NCBI GenBank assembly: GCA_020091685.1
Contig: CM034595.1
Coordinates: forward strand, 7,215,132 to 7,279,131
Length of the DNA stretch: 64,000 nt
Reading direction: 5' to 3'
From: Lutjanus erythropterus
Lineage: Eukaryota; Chordata; Actinopteri; Lutjaniformes; Lutjanidae
Numbering within the stretch: the first letter of the stretch is position 1; every line of letters starts with the position of its first letter. Made by a program: the position numbers and the translations under genes. Below are positions 1-37,584 of this stretch, in pieces. The notes under the pieces are model-generated. The model searched no databases, was not told where the DNA came from, and worked only from the letters and a program-made list of their open reading frames with translations.

Positions 1-118
1 TTTCTGTTAACATGTAGGGAGTAAAAGTATAAAGCTGCCAGAAAAATAAATACTCAAGTGAAAACTCTACTTATGTAAAGTAATGAAGTATTTGTACTTA
101 GTTACTTCCTACCCCTGG
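1..118. repeat. end of a teleost MITE, cut by the window edge
   Basis: The motif gtaatgaagtatttgtactt followed by agttacttcctacccctgg is the terminal sequence of a very common fish non-autonomous DNA element. Identification is from memory of the family's look. Confidence 0.5.
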
Positions 119-703
119 AGTCTGCAGCCCTGCTTGAGTCATGCTGACAGCAGCATGCTGTTTGAGTTTCACAGCCACCGTAGGTTCTCCCACATGCTTA
201 TAAGGGGAGGGTGAGACGAGGTGTTTGCAACATGAAAGCTCACCGCTAGAAGTCACTAATTCCTATACATAATAACAGTATGTATGCAAGTATGTTTCCT
301 GCTAGCTGCTATATGTGACAACCTCTTTGACATGAAGAGCCAGTTTTATATTTTCTTGTGCCATGTCAACCTTAAGGTTAATGTTAAGTTTAATTATGAC
401 ACTACATCAAAATGTACATCTCGAAGGAATCCATAGAGGCAACGTGCATGTTTTTCTCCCATGATGAAGGACATTGTATATGAGAGCACCATACAAGGAG
501 GCTGCCATCCTTATGAAAAGGAGTTAAAATCATTAACCCCAACAACTTTCACCGTCTTGCAATAAACTGAACAAACAGGGATTATATTTTCTTCCTGGGG
601 TTATAAATTATAACTACAGTTCCTATGCCAGCTCCTCAGAAAATGTCAAAAAAGCAGAATTAGGTGTAACATACTGCAAAAATTAGTGAGACATATTTAG
701 ATT

Positions 704-1140
704 TGAAGAAATAGTTCACCCTAAAATCAAAAATACATATTTTGCTGGAATATATGTTGGTTCACTGTGAGTTGTGAGATATCGGCTTCTCTCTAACATA
801 AAGGGACTGAATGGCATTCGGCCTGTGGTGCAGAGAAATTTGACATTTAATCAAGATAACAGTGTGTTTCCTATTAGTCACTAGTTGCTATAACTTCCAG
901 GAAAACACAGAATATGTTGGATATGTCAGAGGGTGAGGAGGGAAGTCAGTGAACGTGACTAGAACTTTAAAAGGGCAGTTCAAAAATCAAAATGATGTAT
1001 TTTTCCCTGGCCTGTAGTGCTGTTTATCCTTCTACATTCTTTTGGTGTGAGTTGCAGAATCCAAAAATCATGACCCGGTTACTCAAGATAATGCATGGAG
1101 CTTGCTGAGAACAGTTTTATGTCTTTAAAAATCTTGTTTT
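704..1140 (+). repeat. two degenerate MITE copies in tandem
   Basis: Two blocks start at about 704 (atagttcaccctaaaatcaa) and about 968 (aaagggcagttcaaaaatca). Each is followed by a shared layout ending in tgtgagttg. A third copy lies in reverse at 44255-44402. The terminal motif agrees with that of the fold-back element at 47665-47932. Confidence 0.5.
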
Positions 1141-2649
1141 GAATGTGGACTTGATTATCTGACTATATAAGACTTTCACTTATCTCGAGTAAATGTCACT
1201 TGCTTTGTCTGAATTAGTATTTTTATCTTATTCGAGCTTATAAAGAAACATATTTTCTCTAAGACCTCCAGTATGCAGATGTCTCTGAAGTTTCAAGACA
1301 ATAACATCTTATATCAAGTTTTTGTCTTTTGGCCTGCATGGCCGTATATTCTTGGATTCATCTTGGAACAAAACATTTCATTTCAAGGTTTACATTTTTG
1401 AGTTAATTTTCTTTTTCAACCTGTCACATTCCACTGATAATAATAAAAGTCCCTCAGATGATTTACATCTTGGTCGATAATACAACACAAAACTCAGAAT
1501 AATAATCAGACCTCACAACCTTTTGTGATGATGCAAAAAATATAAAGCAGAACAGAATAGAGCACTACCTCAGAAACTCCACCACTGTTTGTCAAATGTG
1601 TCATCAGATGTGATATTTTCACAACGTAGCTGTACATCATTAATAAGTACAACACATGCTGATGGGAGTGTGATCCATTTTGTTGGTAAGTCAGAGGCTG
1701 TGATGGCCGGTGTCGGGCTGGTGGGAGGAGCTAAATTGTCTAAAGAAAGCATGATAAGAAACGTAGCAGCAAGAAAAGAGGATGCTGGGATAGAGAGATG
1801 CATGTGTTCAAGGCAGACACAGCCTCCTTCTTTCATTTGTCTCTGTTATGATATTTACATATATCCAAATACCTGCTGATATCCTGGTCTTTACCCTTGT
1901 TTAAAGTAGGTGTGCTTCTCTTTCTGACCAGAAATGTGGGTGTCTCTTTTTCACATGAATCTCTGCTTCAGCCTTGCAAACTGTTGGCTAATTGTTTTTT
2001 TTCTTTTGTTGTTTGTTTTTTTTTTTTTTTTTACAGCAGACAGAGCTGACCTGCTGCACATATTCCAAATGTGCTGTATACACATCCAAAGAATGCTTAT
2101 ACCTGAATAACATCTGCATATGTCCTAACTGGAAAATGCTACATTCAGAATAAGGCCTAATTCAGAATATCCAAACAGAATATGTTGTTTACATGACCTG
2201 TATACAATTATGAATACTGTCATATTCTGAGTAATAGTGGAAAATTAGTGTTCATGTAAATAGTCATTGTTGGTGTGTAGTAACCAGCAGAGTGGCAGTG
2301 AGATGTGTCAGGTGATAATGTCTGTGCTGTACACCTGCATGCATCTGATTAGATGTTAGTAACCACACAGTGTGAATGAGCCAATCATTTTTAAGCATAT
2401 TGCAAATAGCTGCTGCCAATTAGCCAATAGTAACACCAACTTTCATGAGCAGTATGTGTCTTGCTGGTAAGAACAAACCAGAATGCAACACTCGGAGAGA
2501 GTTATATTTACTGCGGGATGAGGAACAGTACACACAAAAACTGTTAAGAATTAGTTCCATACAAGATGACTTGTGACTTCAGCTTCCCATCAGCACACTT
2601 CAACAAGGACCTCATTTCTTTGAGAAATGTTGTGTCACTCATTCTTGAG

Positions 2650-2990
2650 AAGTCAGGTCCTACTAAAAAAAAAGCGTTAAAAATTAAATAATAATTATTA
2701 CCAACACCCCATTTCCAATTTTAGGTGAAAGTTTTTTTTATTATTTTTTATTTAAGGATTTATATATGTGAAATTTATGTAATTTATTAAATGTTTTCGT
2801 CTGCTGAACTTGATCTGTGCCAGAAAACACCCTTGTCCCAGACAACTCACAACTTCAAACAGTTTAAAACTGTGTTAAAAGCCTTCAAAATCAAAAACTA
2901 ATAATATCTACTTATAACATAAGTGTAAAAATGTGCTATTATAATCATCTTTGTTTTAAAATTGATTTTTTAATAAAAATGTTGGCTCTG
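2650..2990 (-). repeat. dispersed repeat R1, copy 1
   Basis: The reverse complement matches 34.6-34.9 kb and 46.3-46.5 kb, including ttttgaaggcttttaacaca, then a roughly 20-nt motif ending gaagttgtga, then gtctgggacaag. No coding capacity is visible. Confidence 0.6.
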
Positions 2991-3159
2991 AAATATAGAG
3001 TGAAAGTTAAATTAATATGATTTATGTGGAGGAAATAAAACAAGACTTTCCTGATGCTATCATGCTTCATCAACAGAAATAATAAATGCTTTATGTTTAA
3101 TAACTTAACATTTTACATGTGAATGACAGTGGGAGATTTTTTTTTTCACAATAAAAGTC

Positions 3160-3625
3160 TGATATCTGCGCCACATTGTATTGGCATAGCCCCGGAGCTC
3201 TTCCCAGCCTGCCTTGCTGTTGACTCCGCTTCTTGCTGGTTTCTTAGCAACGTGTTTGTACCTAATGGGCAGAGTTACATCAGCCTTGTTGACAGTGAGT
3301 GAAAAACCTGCCGGAGGGGAAAGAAGCTGCTAAAACAAGGAGCTAAAGTGAGGAATAACTAGCAGGATGAAAGGCTGTTAATATGGAGGTAATAGGCGAG
3401 GCAGAGGCCCGGGAGAGTCCAGCAGCAGAGCAGACTGAGACGTCTAAAGCAAACAGCAGACGTCCATCAGACTGGAGAGAAGCCTGGCCTCATCTCTGAC
3501 CTCCACACAGCCACAAATCTACAGGCTTAATTGGAGATTCTGCCGCATCGCTTTCCATCGGCGCTCTGTATTTGCCAGTGCAGCCACACGTGACCTGTGC
3601 AAATTTTAGTGCTTACAGATAGAAA
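3160..3625. promoter_or_regulatory. GC-rich island downstream of sim1, function unknown
   Basis: A clear change from AT-rich flanks to balanced, non-repetitive sequence with several CpGs. It contains no usable ORF. It could be a conserved non-coding element, an unannotated exon or a decayed repeat. Confidence 0.25.
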
Positions 3626-6502
3626 TAAAAAAAATTCATTCAATTGAATCACTGCCAGACTGCTGTAATAGAGAGTCATATAGCTGTACTTTACAAAACA
3701 AGCCTGAGTGAACTTCATATTTTCAGTTTTTAAATTTTTGAAATGTATAAAAGCCACGTGTACCTATATCGTGAGTTTTTAAACTAACTGAACACTGCTT
3801 AGTCAAAGTTATTTGCTCTTTTTAACACTTAAATGGTTAAATATTTGTAAAATTCACAGACAGACAGAAAGCAGTCCCTCCAGGATTCCTCTGACTTTTT
3901 TTTGTGATTGTTGCAGGGTAAAACGGCAGATCCCCCCCCCCCGCCCAAAAAAAGAAGAAAGAAAGAAAAAGCCATGGATATTGCATTGCATTAGGCTTTT
4001 TTTTTTTCACTGACATTGTGGGACCAAGTGAAAATTGCAAAAGAAACTTCTTTTGTATAACTGTGAGAGAAATGGAGAGGTTTATATACTGGGCTGATTG
4101 CTGATGAGCAGCAGCTATGAGAGGTGTGGTGAGAGGAAGAATACTGAGGAGAACAAATGAGCTGGAGGAGTGCTGAAGTTTTTCCTCGTCATTGTCGCCT
4201 AGTGCTTGCTCATGGAGAAAACTGTTCGTAAAGTCTAGCCCTGTTCTGTATGGACAGTGCATCAAGTTAACTTCTGCTGTGATTGAAATGTGACATCATC
4301 ACATTTAAAATGCTTTTCCACATGTGATGTGATAATGTACATGCCTTTATATGGGTTCACCACAAGAGAGCTGATTTTTAAATGAGATTTCTTGCATTAC
4401 TCATATTGTTTTACATGTGGTGAATTCACTTGTTTGAAGGAATTCTTGCACAGTCTGCTCATTAAAAATGTGCTATAAACAACCATGTTTGAATGTATTG
4501 TGAAATTATTAGATATAAGAAAATACATGACATCTCTAAAAAATGATTTTTATTTTGTCTTATTTTAGAATTTGCTTCAGTCAAAAACACACTCAATATA
4601 CAAGCAGTTAGACTGGATTTGATTGCAGCTATATTTCAAAATCATAAACAAACATTTACTCAATAAATACAGTTTTCTGCCCATGTGCTTAAATATGGTG
4701 GGGTTTTCTTTTAGGAGCATATTTACAGTACACCATAAATAACTTTAACAGATGGAGCACATTTCAGGCTTTGACAAAATGAAAAAAAAAAAAAATCCAA
4801 ACTTGTATAAATATAGGTTCATCTAAGGACTGAAGGAAAAAAAAATCAAGAAGAGAAAACATGAATCCTGCTGTACAAACATGCCCACATGACAATAATT
4901 AACAGTTGCTTCAGGGATCCGTCTTAATGAATGCAATTAAGCTGCCTTACCTGGCATTCCAACGGGTCAAATTGCATATGATCACAAGTATCAGTCTTCC
5001 TTCAGTCACTCTGAAATGATTACCACAGATATCAGGGTGGAAAACATAAAGTATTTCATTTCTTCTGTCATTTACTTGAATGATACCCCTATTCCTGCTC
5101 AAATGAAAGCTGTTGAATGTATCAGGTCATTTAACTCTTTCAAATCAAAGATTTTTCCCCACCATCATTATTCATCATGTACTGAAGCAGCAGACTTCCT
5201 GTGTCAACTATTAAATCATGTCCAACAATCCATTCAGTATCCATGGTTCTCACTGTACAATCATATTCATCATGCACGCATGAGTCAACACTGTATCTTC
5301 CCTTTGTCTTTAGTGTCAAGATACCAAAACTGAGAGAAAAGAACATTGAGAGAATGGCTTTGCATATTAGTCTGTGAAGTTTTAATTAGTCTGCATCACT
5401 GCAAAGTGCACCACACCCAACCCTCATGTCTCCTCATCCAAATGCATTGAGAAACAAGGAGACCTCTTCACAAACACTCCATCTCTAATAGTGCAAAAGG
5501 TTACACACATGGGGACGAATGTTAAAGCAGAGCTTCAGCCACTTTCTAGCCAACAATATTTCCCTTTTTTCTTCATCATACCGACCAATTTTGACTGAAA
5601 TATTGTTTGCTTTTTTTTATTCGAGAGTGACTTATGTTGTCATACTTTCCTCCTTTCAAAAATAAAATCTATGAACTATCTATCTAACTATCATCTATAT
5701 GAGATGCTGGCAGAAAATATTATATATATATCATTAGCTATGTTTCCATCCACATTTTTACGTACATGTTGGACACTGAATTCCCAAGAAGTGCATCAGC
5801 CCTCAAGTGGAGGCAGTAGTTATAATAGACGGTGGGAAAAAGTCAGATTAGAAAACAATTTTGTGTGTTGAGGTCATGGAGAAACAACATATTTTGTTGT
5901 GTAATCTGGAGGACAAGCTCACATTTTGGGTTTGCACCTTAAAAACATAGTATATAAAGAAAAAATTAGTGGATCGATAAATGGAATCTTTGAGGAGTGA
6001 CAACGGATGTAAAGAGTATGTGCACATGAGTGACTTTATGTATCTGATTCTACTTTGGGGAACACACAACTTTAGGGAACAGATAACCAACAGTGGACTG
6101 GAATATGACTGACCTGTCACTACTTTCTCTTTGGAAGAATAGATGCAGATGAGGTGGATGAGACTTTTTTGTCTCCCAAACAGGATCCAGAGCAGCACAC
6201 AGGTTTTCAAGAATCGCTCTCTGTACATGTAGTCTGGCAAGTATTAATGGAGGCCACCAGACCATAAATAATTAAAATGAAAAAAAGTCTAAATAGTGAA
6301 GGTCCTCACAGGTCTACTTGGTTCCAAGTACCTGAGACCAAGTGTGGGTGTGATTCAGGTTGGCATCCAAATTATACTTAGTCTAATCGCTCAGCTAACC
6401 TTTAGCATGTATTATACCATGGCTGCTCATTTATTGGTGGAGCATCATGCTGCTGCTGTTCTCTCTCGCTTCCCTGCTCTGGTCTCTTTTGGGTCTATTA
6501 GG

Positions 6503-6508
6503 TTTATT
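6503..6508 (-). terminator. sim1: candidate sim1 polyadenylation signal
   Basis: AATAAA on the minus strand about 450 nt past the stop. A second AATAAA lies at 6435-6430. Which one is used, or whether a later one is, cannot be told from sequence. Confidence 0.3.
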
Positions 6509-6959
6509 CCCACTTTGAAACAGGTCTAATTTTCCTTCAGTCCATTCAAATCTGGCCCAACAACTGTTAGGTCCCATTGGGATTTGGTTTCATATACTGG
6601 AAAATTAATGTATGCATGGGTCTGTTTTGGATCAGGTCTAAACTTTTGTACCAGAGGATCCAAATAAAATAATCAAAGTAACATAAAGTCTAATGAAGTG
6701 ATCTTGTTGTACCTGCTTCAGAATATTAAAAGGGCACCCGTGTTCATGTTCTTTTTTAGACTTTAGGAACACATTTGGTTGGACATAAAGCTGCAAAGTA
6801 GCCCTATAATGAAGCCGAAAATAAGATTGGGATCAGAATTGATCGGTATGATGGAAATAAAAGCTAACAGGACCCATACTGACAAAGGCTTGATGTTGCA
6901 GTGGACCTGAGCAGCTCAGGCTATGTGACTGCAGTCCCTCTGTGTGTGTTAGATGAGTG

Positions 6960-31180
<24,221 letters not shown>

Positions 31181-31204
31181 CATTCGCATATCTTCGCTCC
31201 TATG

Positions 31205-31317
31205 TGATTTTATGGATAGCAGCGCGTGCATAGCCTCCTGCAGGCTCCGGGACCCGCCCACTGGAGCCATCTCTGCTCCTATTGGACGACTGGATATCCT
31301 GCTCATGTATCTATTGG
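31205..31317 (-). promoter_or_regulatory. sim1: sim1 core promoter: TATA-like, GC box, two CCAAT boxes
   Basis: Read on the minus strand toward the gene: CCAAT at 31317-31313, CCAAT at 31285-31281, GGGCGGG at 31259-31253, ATAAAA at 31213-31208. Relative to the TATA-like box these lie about 105, 73 and 46 bp upstream, the classical spacing. The predicted start is near 31180. A non-coding exon donor follows at 31099. Confidence 0.55.
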
Positions 31318-32249
31318 CTACTCCTAAGACTGACGCGCCGCACGAGGAACGGGGTGAACATGTTCACCCCTGGCCCGAGCTGGACTGAAAAACCCTCTGA
31401 CAGCCTTTCACTCTTTTCAGGGAGAGAAAACGGTATGCAGAACTCCTTTGAAAAATATGTCACTCTTAGAGATTTATTGTCTATCAAGAAAAGTACATAT
31501 TTAATGAAGATTGCATTGAAGCCAGTCAATGTGTGAGAGCTTCTGTCTCATACATATTTATCCACACTTGACATGTGCTCTTCATGTACTAATTTTGATA
31601 ATTTGTATAATTGTTATTGCCGCAATCCACATGCAACAACATATGAGTTTAAACTTGTTAGCGGTGAGAAACAGTGTTTTGTAATATTTCGTACAAACAT
31701 TCTGACAAATTCCAGTAAGTAAGATCAAGACGTTATCTGTAATGTGGGATTGTTTGTTGTTAAGAATTTTCAGCTTTTTGAATAGAGTTTGGCAACATTA
31801 TGCCTAAATTGTAGTCTATTCCTGTAGATGCAGAGAGATTTCTGTGCAGAGAATATATGACAAGATCTCGAACATATTTCAACATGCGCTGTTCTGCAGC
31901 GCTGCTTGTGTTAATATGTTACTTAGTAGAATTTGTATTTAAAGTGCAGGTCGATATGACACAGATAGGATGCACTTGATCTATGTAGAGACTGTACGTC
32001 CTCTACATCCTAAACCAAGTTGAAATAGTCGTTTAACTTGTTGGAAATAAAACATCAAGTGTTCAGCCGAAGTTGCTGCTCTTATCCGTTGAGTTTCCCA
32101 CCGGGGCTGGGATGTGGGAAAATCCTATTTAACCAGCACACACAAAACATATTCTAAAACTAATACTAGTACAATATATCCCATCATTTCGTATATCCAT
32201 TGTGAAAACACATCCAGGACTTATTCTTACTGATTCATTACTGTATATT

Positions 32250-32540
32250 AGAGCCAGACAGATATAACAGTCAGAAAATATTATTGACCAAGCAGAGCGA
32301 TATTGGTCTATATTGGTATATTTTTATTTTAGTTTTACATCATTTTATATTTGATCCCTTTTTTTAATTCAAGTGGTTCTAATTTTTTTTTTAACAGTGA
32401 TTTATAATTATTAAAAATACCAGCAGAAGTTTAGCACAATACTAAAGAATACTTGCTGACAGGTGTTGAATATTAGTGAATTATGAAAAATATGGATTGT
32501 TTTTCAGATTATACGATAATCGATAATTACCTGCTTGTCA
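32250..32540. repeat. degenerate MITE (gagccagacagatat type)
   Basis: gagccagacagatataacag and gcgatattggtctatattgg resemble the termini of a hAT-like element group with repeated gatat motifs. The right end is near attatacgataatcgataat. Confidence 0.45.
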
Positions 32541-33423
32541 TGAAGGAACTGATCATTTTACATTTTTGTATTAAAAAAAAAAAACTTCATAAGTTCATGG
32601 GTCACATACAGCCCTATTTGATCTCAGATGGGCCAACATTAGATAGAAACCTATCAGTAACAATACCAGTCCCCCCTTTTTGTGTAATAAAGTAAAAAAC
32701 TGTGAAAACATTCACAGGGTTAAGGTTTACAAAACAGATGATGAACAAAGATGTCTTCAACAATATAAATCAGGAATAGCTGTGCATTTTATAGAAAAAT
32801 TGGTGTGCAGGTTTGGAATCACTGGCGGGCCAGTTCTGGCATGTTTGACACCACTGCCTGAAGGGCTCAGACAAAGTGAGCAAAGATGATAATTTAATAT
32901 TTCTGAGCTAACCAAGTTCTAACTGACATCAAAAACAAAGAACAGCTCTGACTCCTCAGATGCTCATTTACAAGAATTCATATCAAATTCTTTGACACAA
33001 TCTATCAAATCAGATATTATTATAGATAATATTCATTTTTTTATTATCAGAGTAATAAATAACATACATTTTCTAATTATTTACTCTAATATTTATCAGT
33101 ATTAGTAGAGGTACCATAAGGTTACATAACAAATGACATCCCACTGTTTTATCATCCCCCCCTTACATCACCTGAGCTGAAGAAAACAGCAGTTTATGTG
33201 GTGTTAGTTGGTTTACTGACTTCATATTTTATAATACCTTTTTGAAGTCAACCTTTTAGAAGTGACTTTTTTATTATTATCATTATTAATGTGATGATCA
33301 GGAATTATGACTGCATATCTTCAGATTTCACCACATTATTTAAAGTGTTAAATAGTTTTTATGCTTCTGGAAAGCAGCTTCAGTTCTACAGGCTACTGTT
33401 CTGTTCCAACCCCAGCAGGAGGC

Positions 33424-33470
33424 TGATGATGATGATGATGATGATGATGAAGATGAAGATGATGATGGTG
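33424..33470. repeat. (GAT)n microsatellite
   Basis: About 15 gat/gaa triplets, directly followed 30 bp later by a (CT)n tract. Confidence 0.9.
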
Positions 33471-33497
33471 GCAGAGCGGCTGTGTAGGAACCAGCGG

Positions 33498-33498
<1 letters not shown>

Positions 33499-33549
<51 letters not shown>

Positions 33550-33550
33550 A
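33499..33550. repeat. (CT)n microsatellite
   Basis: About 25 CT units with a single interruption near the end. Confidence 0.95.
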
Positions 33551-33552
33551 GT

Positions 33553-33880
33553 AATGGGATCCAGCCTGCGGAGAGAAAATCATCCCGGATGCTGGAGGCG
33601 CACGCAGCGGTTGACGCTGCTTTAACCTTCACTCCAACTCTAAATGCAGCGATAATTAGACTGCGACAGTGGAAAATATGACCATCACTAATACTGCGGG
33701 TCATTAAGTCTCCGTACAGTCGGGACGGATCTGATCCCAGATCTGCACCGATCACAACAAGCTGATCACACAGAGAAAAGATCAACACGTCACTGCCGTT
33801 TCCACTGCATTAACACACTGTAACAACACGAGTTTCAAATGCAAATTAAATAACTTAAGACACGTTTGTGAGATGGGAAA
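33553..33880. promoter_or_regulatory. candidate distal element about 2.4 kb upstream of the sim1 promoter
   Basis: The only long non-repetitive, CpG-containing block between the genes. It includes gcagcgataattagactgc, gggtcattaagtctcc and aagctgatcac motifs. No ORF of note. Confidence 0.3.
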
Positions 33881-34284
33881 TCGGAGCCTTGAAAGTCGTT
33901 TGAATGAAATAACTTGGAAACTCACAAGTTCCTGTAAGCCAGCACGAGAAATATGAAAAATGTCTGACATTGTGGATTTTCTTGAACAAATAAAGCAACA
34001 AACAATAACAATAATACTAATAATGTATTGTTTTACATTGTTATATTACTACTATTATTTCATTATTAGATTGGAGGGAGTATATGCATACCTATTACTA
34101 AATTACCAACCAGGCAAAGTGGGCAGCTGCTCTCAGCTCCAGTCAGGGGTGTAAATACAGACAGTGCAGGCCCGTGGGGTCGGGGTTGGGGGCCCCAGAG
34201 AGAGTGAGGACTCCTGTGGCACATGGACCCAAAATTAGGCTCAACTCCATCAGATGGAAAATCTGACAGAGTTGACGTCTTATG

Positions 34285-34920
34285 GAGTTGTCAAAATGCT
34301 CCAGTTTTTCATCTTACAGCATAGTCGTAGTGAGCAGCCATTTTATTTTTTAAAGTCTCAGAGTTCTCTTAATGTTAATCAAAATACACATTTTTAAACC
34401 ATAATTCTTATTAGCTTTGATTTAGAAGGACTACAGAGTCGACATGTTATGGTTGAGACACATCTGATAGAAATATTATTGAATGAATTTGTCTAAAAAT
34501 AGAAAGTTTACCAGTGTTTGAGCAGGATTCCTGCCTTTTGTAAACCAGGAAGTGAGACAGGGGTCCTTAGGGTATAGCTAACCCTTTTTATGCCTGATTA
34601 AGTCATGTTTTTGTAAAAATCCAACAAAGCTGATGGAAATCTGTGACACAACTTTAAAGGACCAACATTTTCATAAAAAAAATAAAGTTTTAAACAAAGA
34701 CAATTAAAGTAGCTCATGTGTATATCTGTGTTATCAGTAGGTATTATTAGTTTTAGATTTTGAAGGCTTTTAAAACATAAAAAAAAAATAAATAAATAAA
34801 TAAAGCAGACCAAAACATTTCATAAATGACATATTTCATATATAAAAAAGACTACACTTTCACAAAACAAATTGGAATTAGAGTGTTAGTGCTTATATTT
34901 TTCACATGATTTGTCCCAAG
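34285..34920 (+). repeat. dispersed repeat R1, copy 2
   Basis: Closely similar to 45910-46685 over about 600 bp, including agtgagcagccattttattt, ctttgatttagaaggactac and gacaggggtccttagggtat. The reverse-strand copy at 2650-2990 shares the right half. Confidence 0.8.
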
Positions 34921-35796
34921 TTACAGATTTAAAAAGGTAGAATTATTATGAACTTTTCTGTAGAATTTTTCCCGTCATGTTTTACTTTTGAACAGGGAGC
35001 ATCAGCTTTTAAAAACGTTCTGTCCTATTAGTGCACAGCCCAGCATCCAATATTTTCTTTCTAAAAGATTCTGCATCCTGACAATGTCCAGTACCATCAA
35101 GCCTTTTTCACAGAGGACATATTGACATGTGTCAGTAGGACAGCTCAGGTGAATGATGAGCTCCATCTAGCTGCTTCAGTTTCAGGGCCACTGTCATACT
35201 GTCACAATGTACTGAGACACTTGAATAGAACACTTGTAAATATAAATATAAATAAATATTGATAAAAATGTCAAACTGTGGTCCTGCAGTGTTGCAGATG
35301 TAGGGGAGTGGAGGTGGGGTTGATTCTGTAATACGGGCGTGTAGCACAGCTCACTTTAATGTCAGAGGCTGGAGTTTGTTTCTGTCTCCGGACGAAAAAT
35401 TACAGGCTTAGCAATCTGTCCCCAATGTTTACCAAGTGTTTCAGTTCCCTGAGCTTATTATTAGGAGCCATGATGAGGATAATGAGGATACCATAAGCAG
35501 GATCTTTAACTCTATAGTGCTACCTCTGTTACACTGTCGGACACAATGAAAAGTTTAAAACAAAAAGACTGGAACTGACTTGTCAATCACACATAAGGGT
35601 GACTAGATCCCAACAAAAAAGGTGGGACAAAGAGTGTGTTTGTGTGGGACAAGTTACCAATGCTGAGGGGTCTAAAATTTTGATATGTTAGTCCAACTTA
35701 AAAAAGAATAAACATCTCTGTCCTGTTCCTTAGCTCTGCACTTTGCCCTCTGGGTATCACACAGTAGACAGTAGATCAGTACTTTCCCAGTCTGTT

Positions 35797-36316
35797 CACT
35801 GTAAAAACAAAAAAGTTGGGAAAACTCAAAATTTAAAGGCAACATACTGCGACAGATTTTTGAGTTCTGAGCCCAACTCATGCTTAAATAAAAAAAAAAA
35901 AAAGTAAAGAAAAATAAATAAATAAATTACCAAGTACTTTTCTTTAGTTTTTCTTTAAATAAACTTGAATTGAGTTTTAGAAACACCCCAAAATCAATTT
36001 AAAAGATTATTGAGTAAAATGATTGATGAGTAAAGTGATTAATTAAAAACATTTAATTTTCAGGCACCAAAATAATGGAAAATGAGGTTCACAACTCACT
36101 GTGAACAATCTTTGAAACACATTTTTTTTTAGTTTTTAGTTTAAAACTCAGATTACAAGATTCAAGTTTATCTCAAGAAGAAAAGTAAACTATTTCAAGT
36201 AAAACATTATAAGTTGGCAAAACTTTGGCAAATCTTTTTTTTTTTAGTTCATAAAAACTTGAGTTTGAGTTGGGCTCAAAAGTAAGTAAAGTAAGTTTCC
36301 TTGAATTTTTTACAGC
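35797..36316. mobile_element. CACTGTAAAAA-type inverted-repeat element, copy 1
   Basis: It begins cactgtaaaaacaaaaaagt and ends attttttacagca. Inner subterminal motifs gagcccaactca (left) and gagttgggctcaaa (right) are also inverted, so nearly the whole element can fold. Confidence 0.75.
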
Positions 36317-36447
36317 ATTTCCATCATAGTCTGCCAAAATCTGCACAGCTTGCGACTTGGTGGTGACTTGCAGTTTTTCCTGTCAGGTGTAAGGTAGCAA
36401 AGACAGTGACAGGTTGACCTGCACTTGACTACCTTTTCTACTTTCTT

Positions 36448-36610
36448 CACTGTAAAAACAAGAAAATGGAGAAAACTCAAAATTTTAAGGTAATGCGAGT
36501 TTTGAGGCCAACTCAAATTCTAAAGTTCTGAAAAGGTTTTATCAACTACTGATCTTCTGTTGAGATAATTTACTTTTCTTAAGGTTAAAGGTATTGAGAC
36601 ATTTTTTTTT
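36448..36610. mobile_element. CACTGTAAAAA-type element, copy 2, 3'-truncated
   Basis: It begins cactgtaaaaacaagaaaat, continues with gagaaaactcaaaattttaa and caactcaaattctaaag, then loses similarity near 36600. Confidence 0.7.
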
Positions 36611-37584
36611 GCGATACTGAAATGTTTTATATATTATTTTAATATCCCTACTATACAGTCTATAGAGGAGTTTGATAAAAACAGCTAAAAACAAATTGAG
36701 GTGTAACACTGTAAGAAACATCAGGACCTGGTCTTCCAGTGAAATTGTGCTTTTATTCTGAAGCTTAACTACACACTCATATGATTTGCCAGCTACAGAT
36801 GCACATCTCATGTCAGCCATTGCACAATTCTGTCCTCATAACCAAAAATTCAGTACTAAACTGAATTATTTTAAAGCCCTTTCAGGTTCAGGAAGATGTT
36901 TTCTGCTGGCTTTTACGTCTCATGTGTGTTTTTTTTTTGAAGTGTTTGATCACCAGTTTTCAGCTGGGGACTCTTCTGAGCAACCGAGGAAGATTTCTAG
37001 GCAGGAGGAGGAGATTTATTTGACAAAACAGATGTGACAGTTTGGTGATCCTGAGCGAAGCCCCTGTAGCGGAAAGAAAAATGTTTCACACCTGCACTGA
37101 AATCCACTCCAGCAGATTACATAAACTCTGTCAGCTTTTCTCTGTTCGGCACAGTGACGCCACATCCTCCCTCTGCTAAACCAATATGCTGAGTGTTTTT
37201 ATCTTTGGATCAATGTCTCAATTAAGAGTTTTAAACTTCTGATTTTAAATTATAGTATGCATTGTGTCACAAAAACTACTGACTCCTTGCAGCAATTAAC
37301 CTAAACTTAGACCTAATGCTGAACCTACCAAATGACACAAGTTGAGGTGTTTGAATGACCGCTCACTGTCTCATCTATATCTGCTGCTTGATAAATTCCC
37401 ATAAGGCCACAGTGTTTGGTATAAATTAGTTAAGTTCACAGATGTCTGTTCAGGTCTATTTCTATCTCTTTGTTCTCAGAACGCTTCTGTTTACTCCTGT
37501 ATTTTTAAGGAACAACTTGAAAACATAAGGTCATCTCATCTACTTCTCTTGTCAAGTAATCAACAGATTGGGCTTTTCACACTG

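Larger units (their letters stand above)
119..6902. other. 3' flank of sim1, no gene seen
   Basis: AT-rich sequence with stop codons in all frames and no domain-like ORF. It holds a degenerate piece (about 140-270) resembling the element at 13280-13646, MITE remnants at 704-1140, a dispersed repeat at 2650-2990, a GC-rich block at 3160-3625, and a likely transposon remnant from about 5735 (atgtttccatccaca). Confidence 0.6.

Noticed and set aside
3837..4265. 142-codon minus-strand ORF
   Set aside because: It contains runs of Phe and Lys from homopolymers and shows no family motif. Treated as chance.
33393..33788. ORF with Arg-Glu and His runs
   Set aside because: Translation of the (CT)n and (GAT)n microsatellites.
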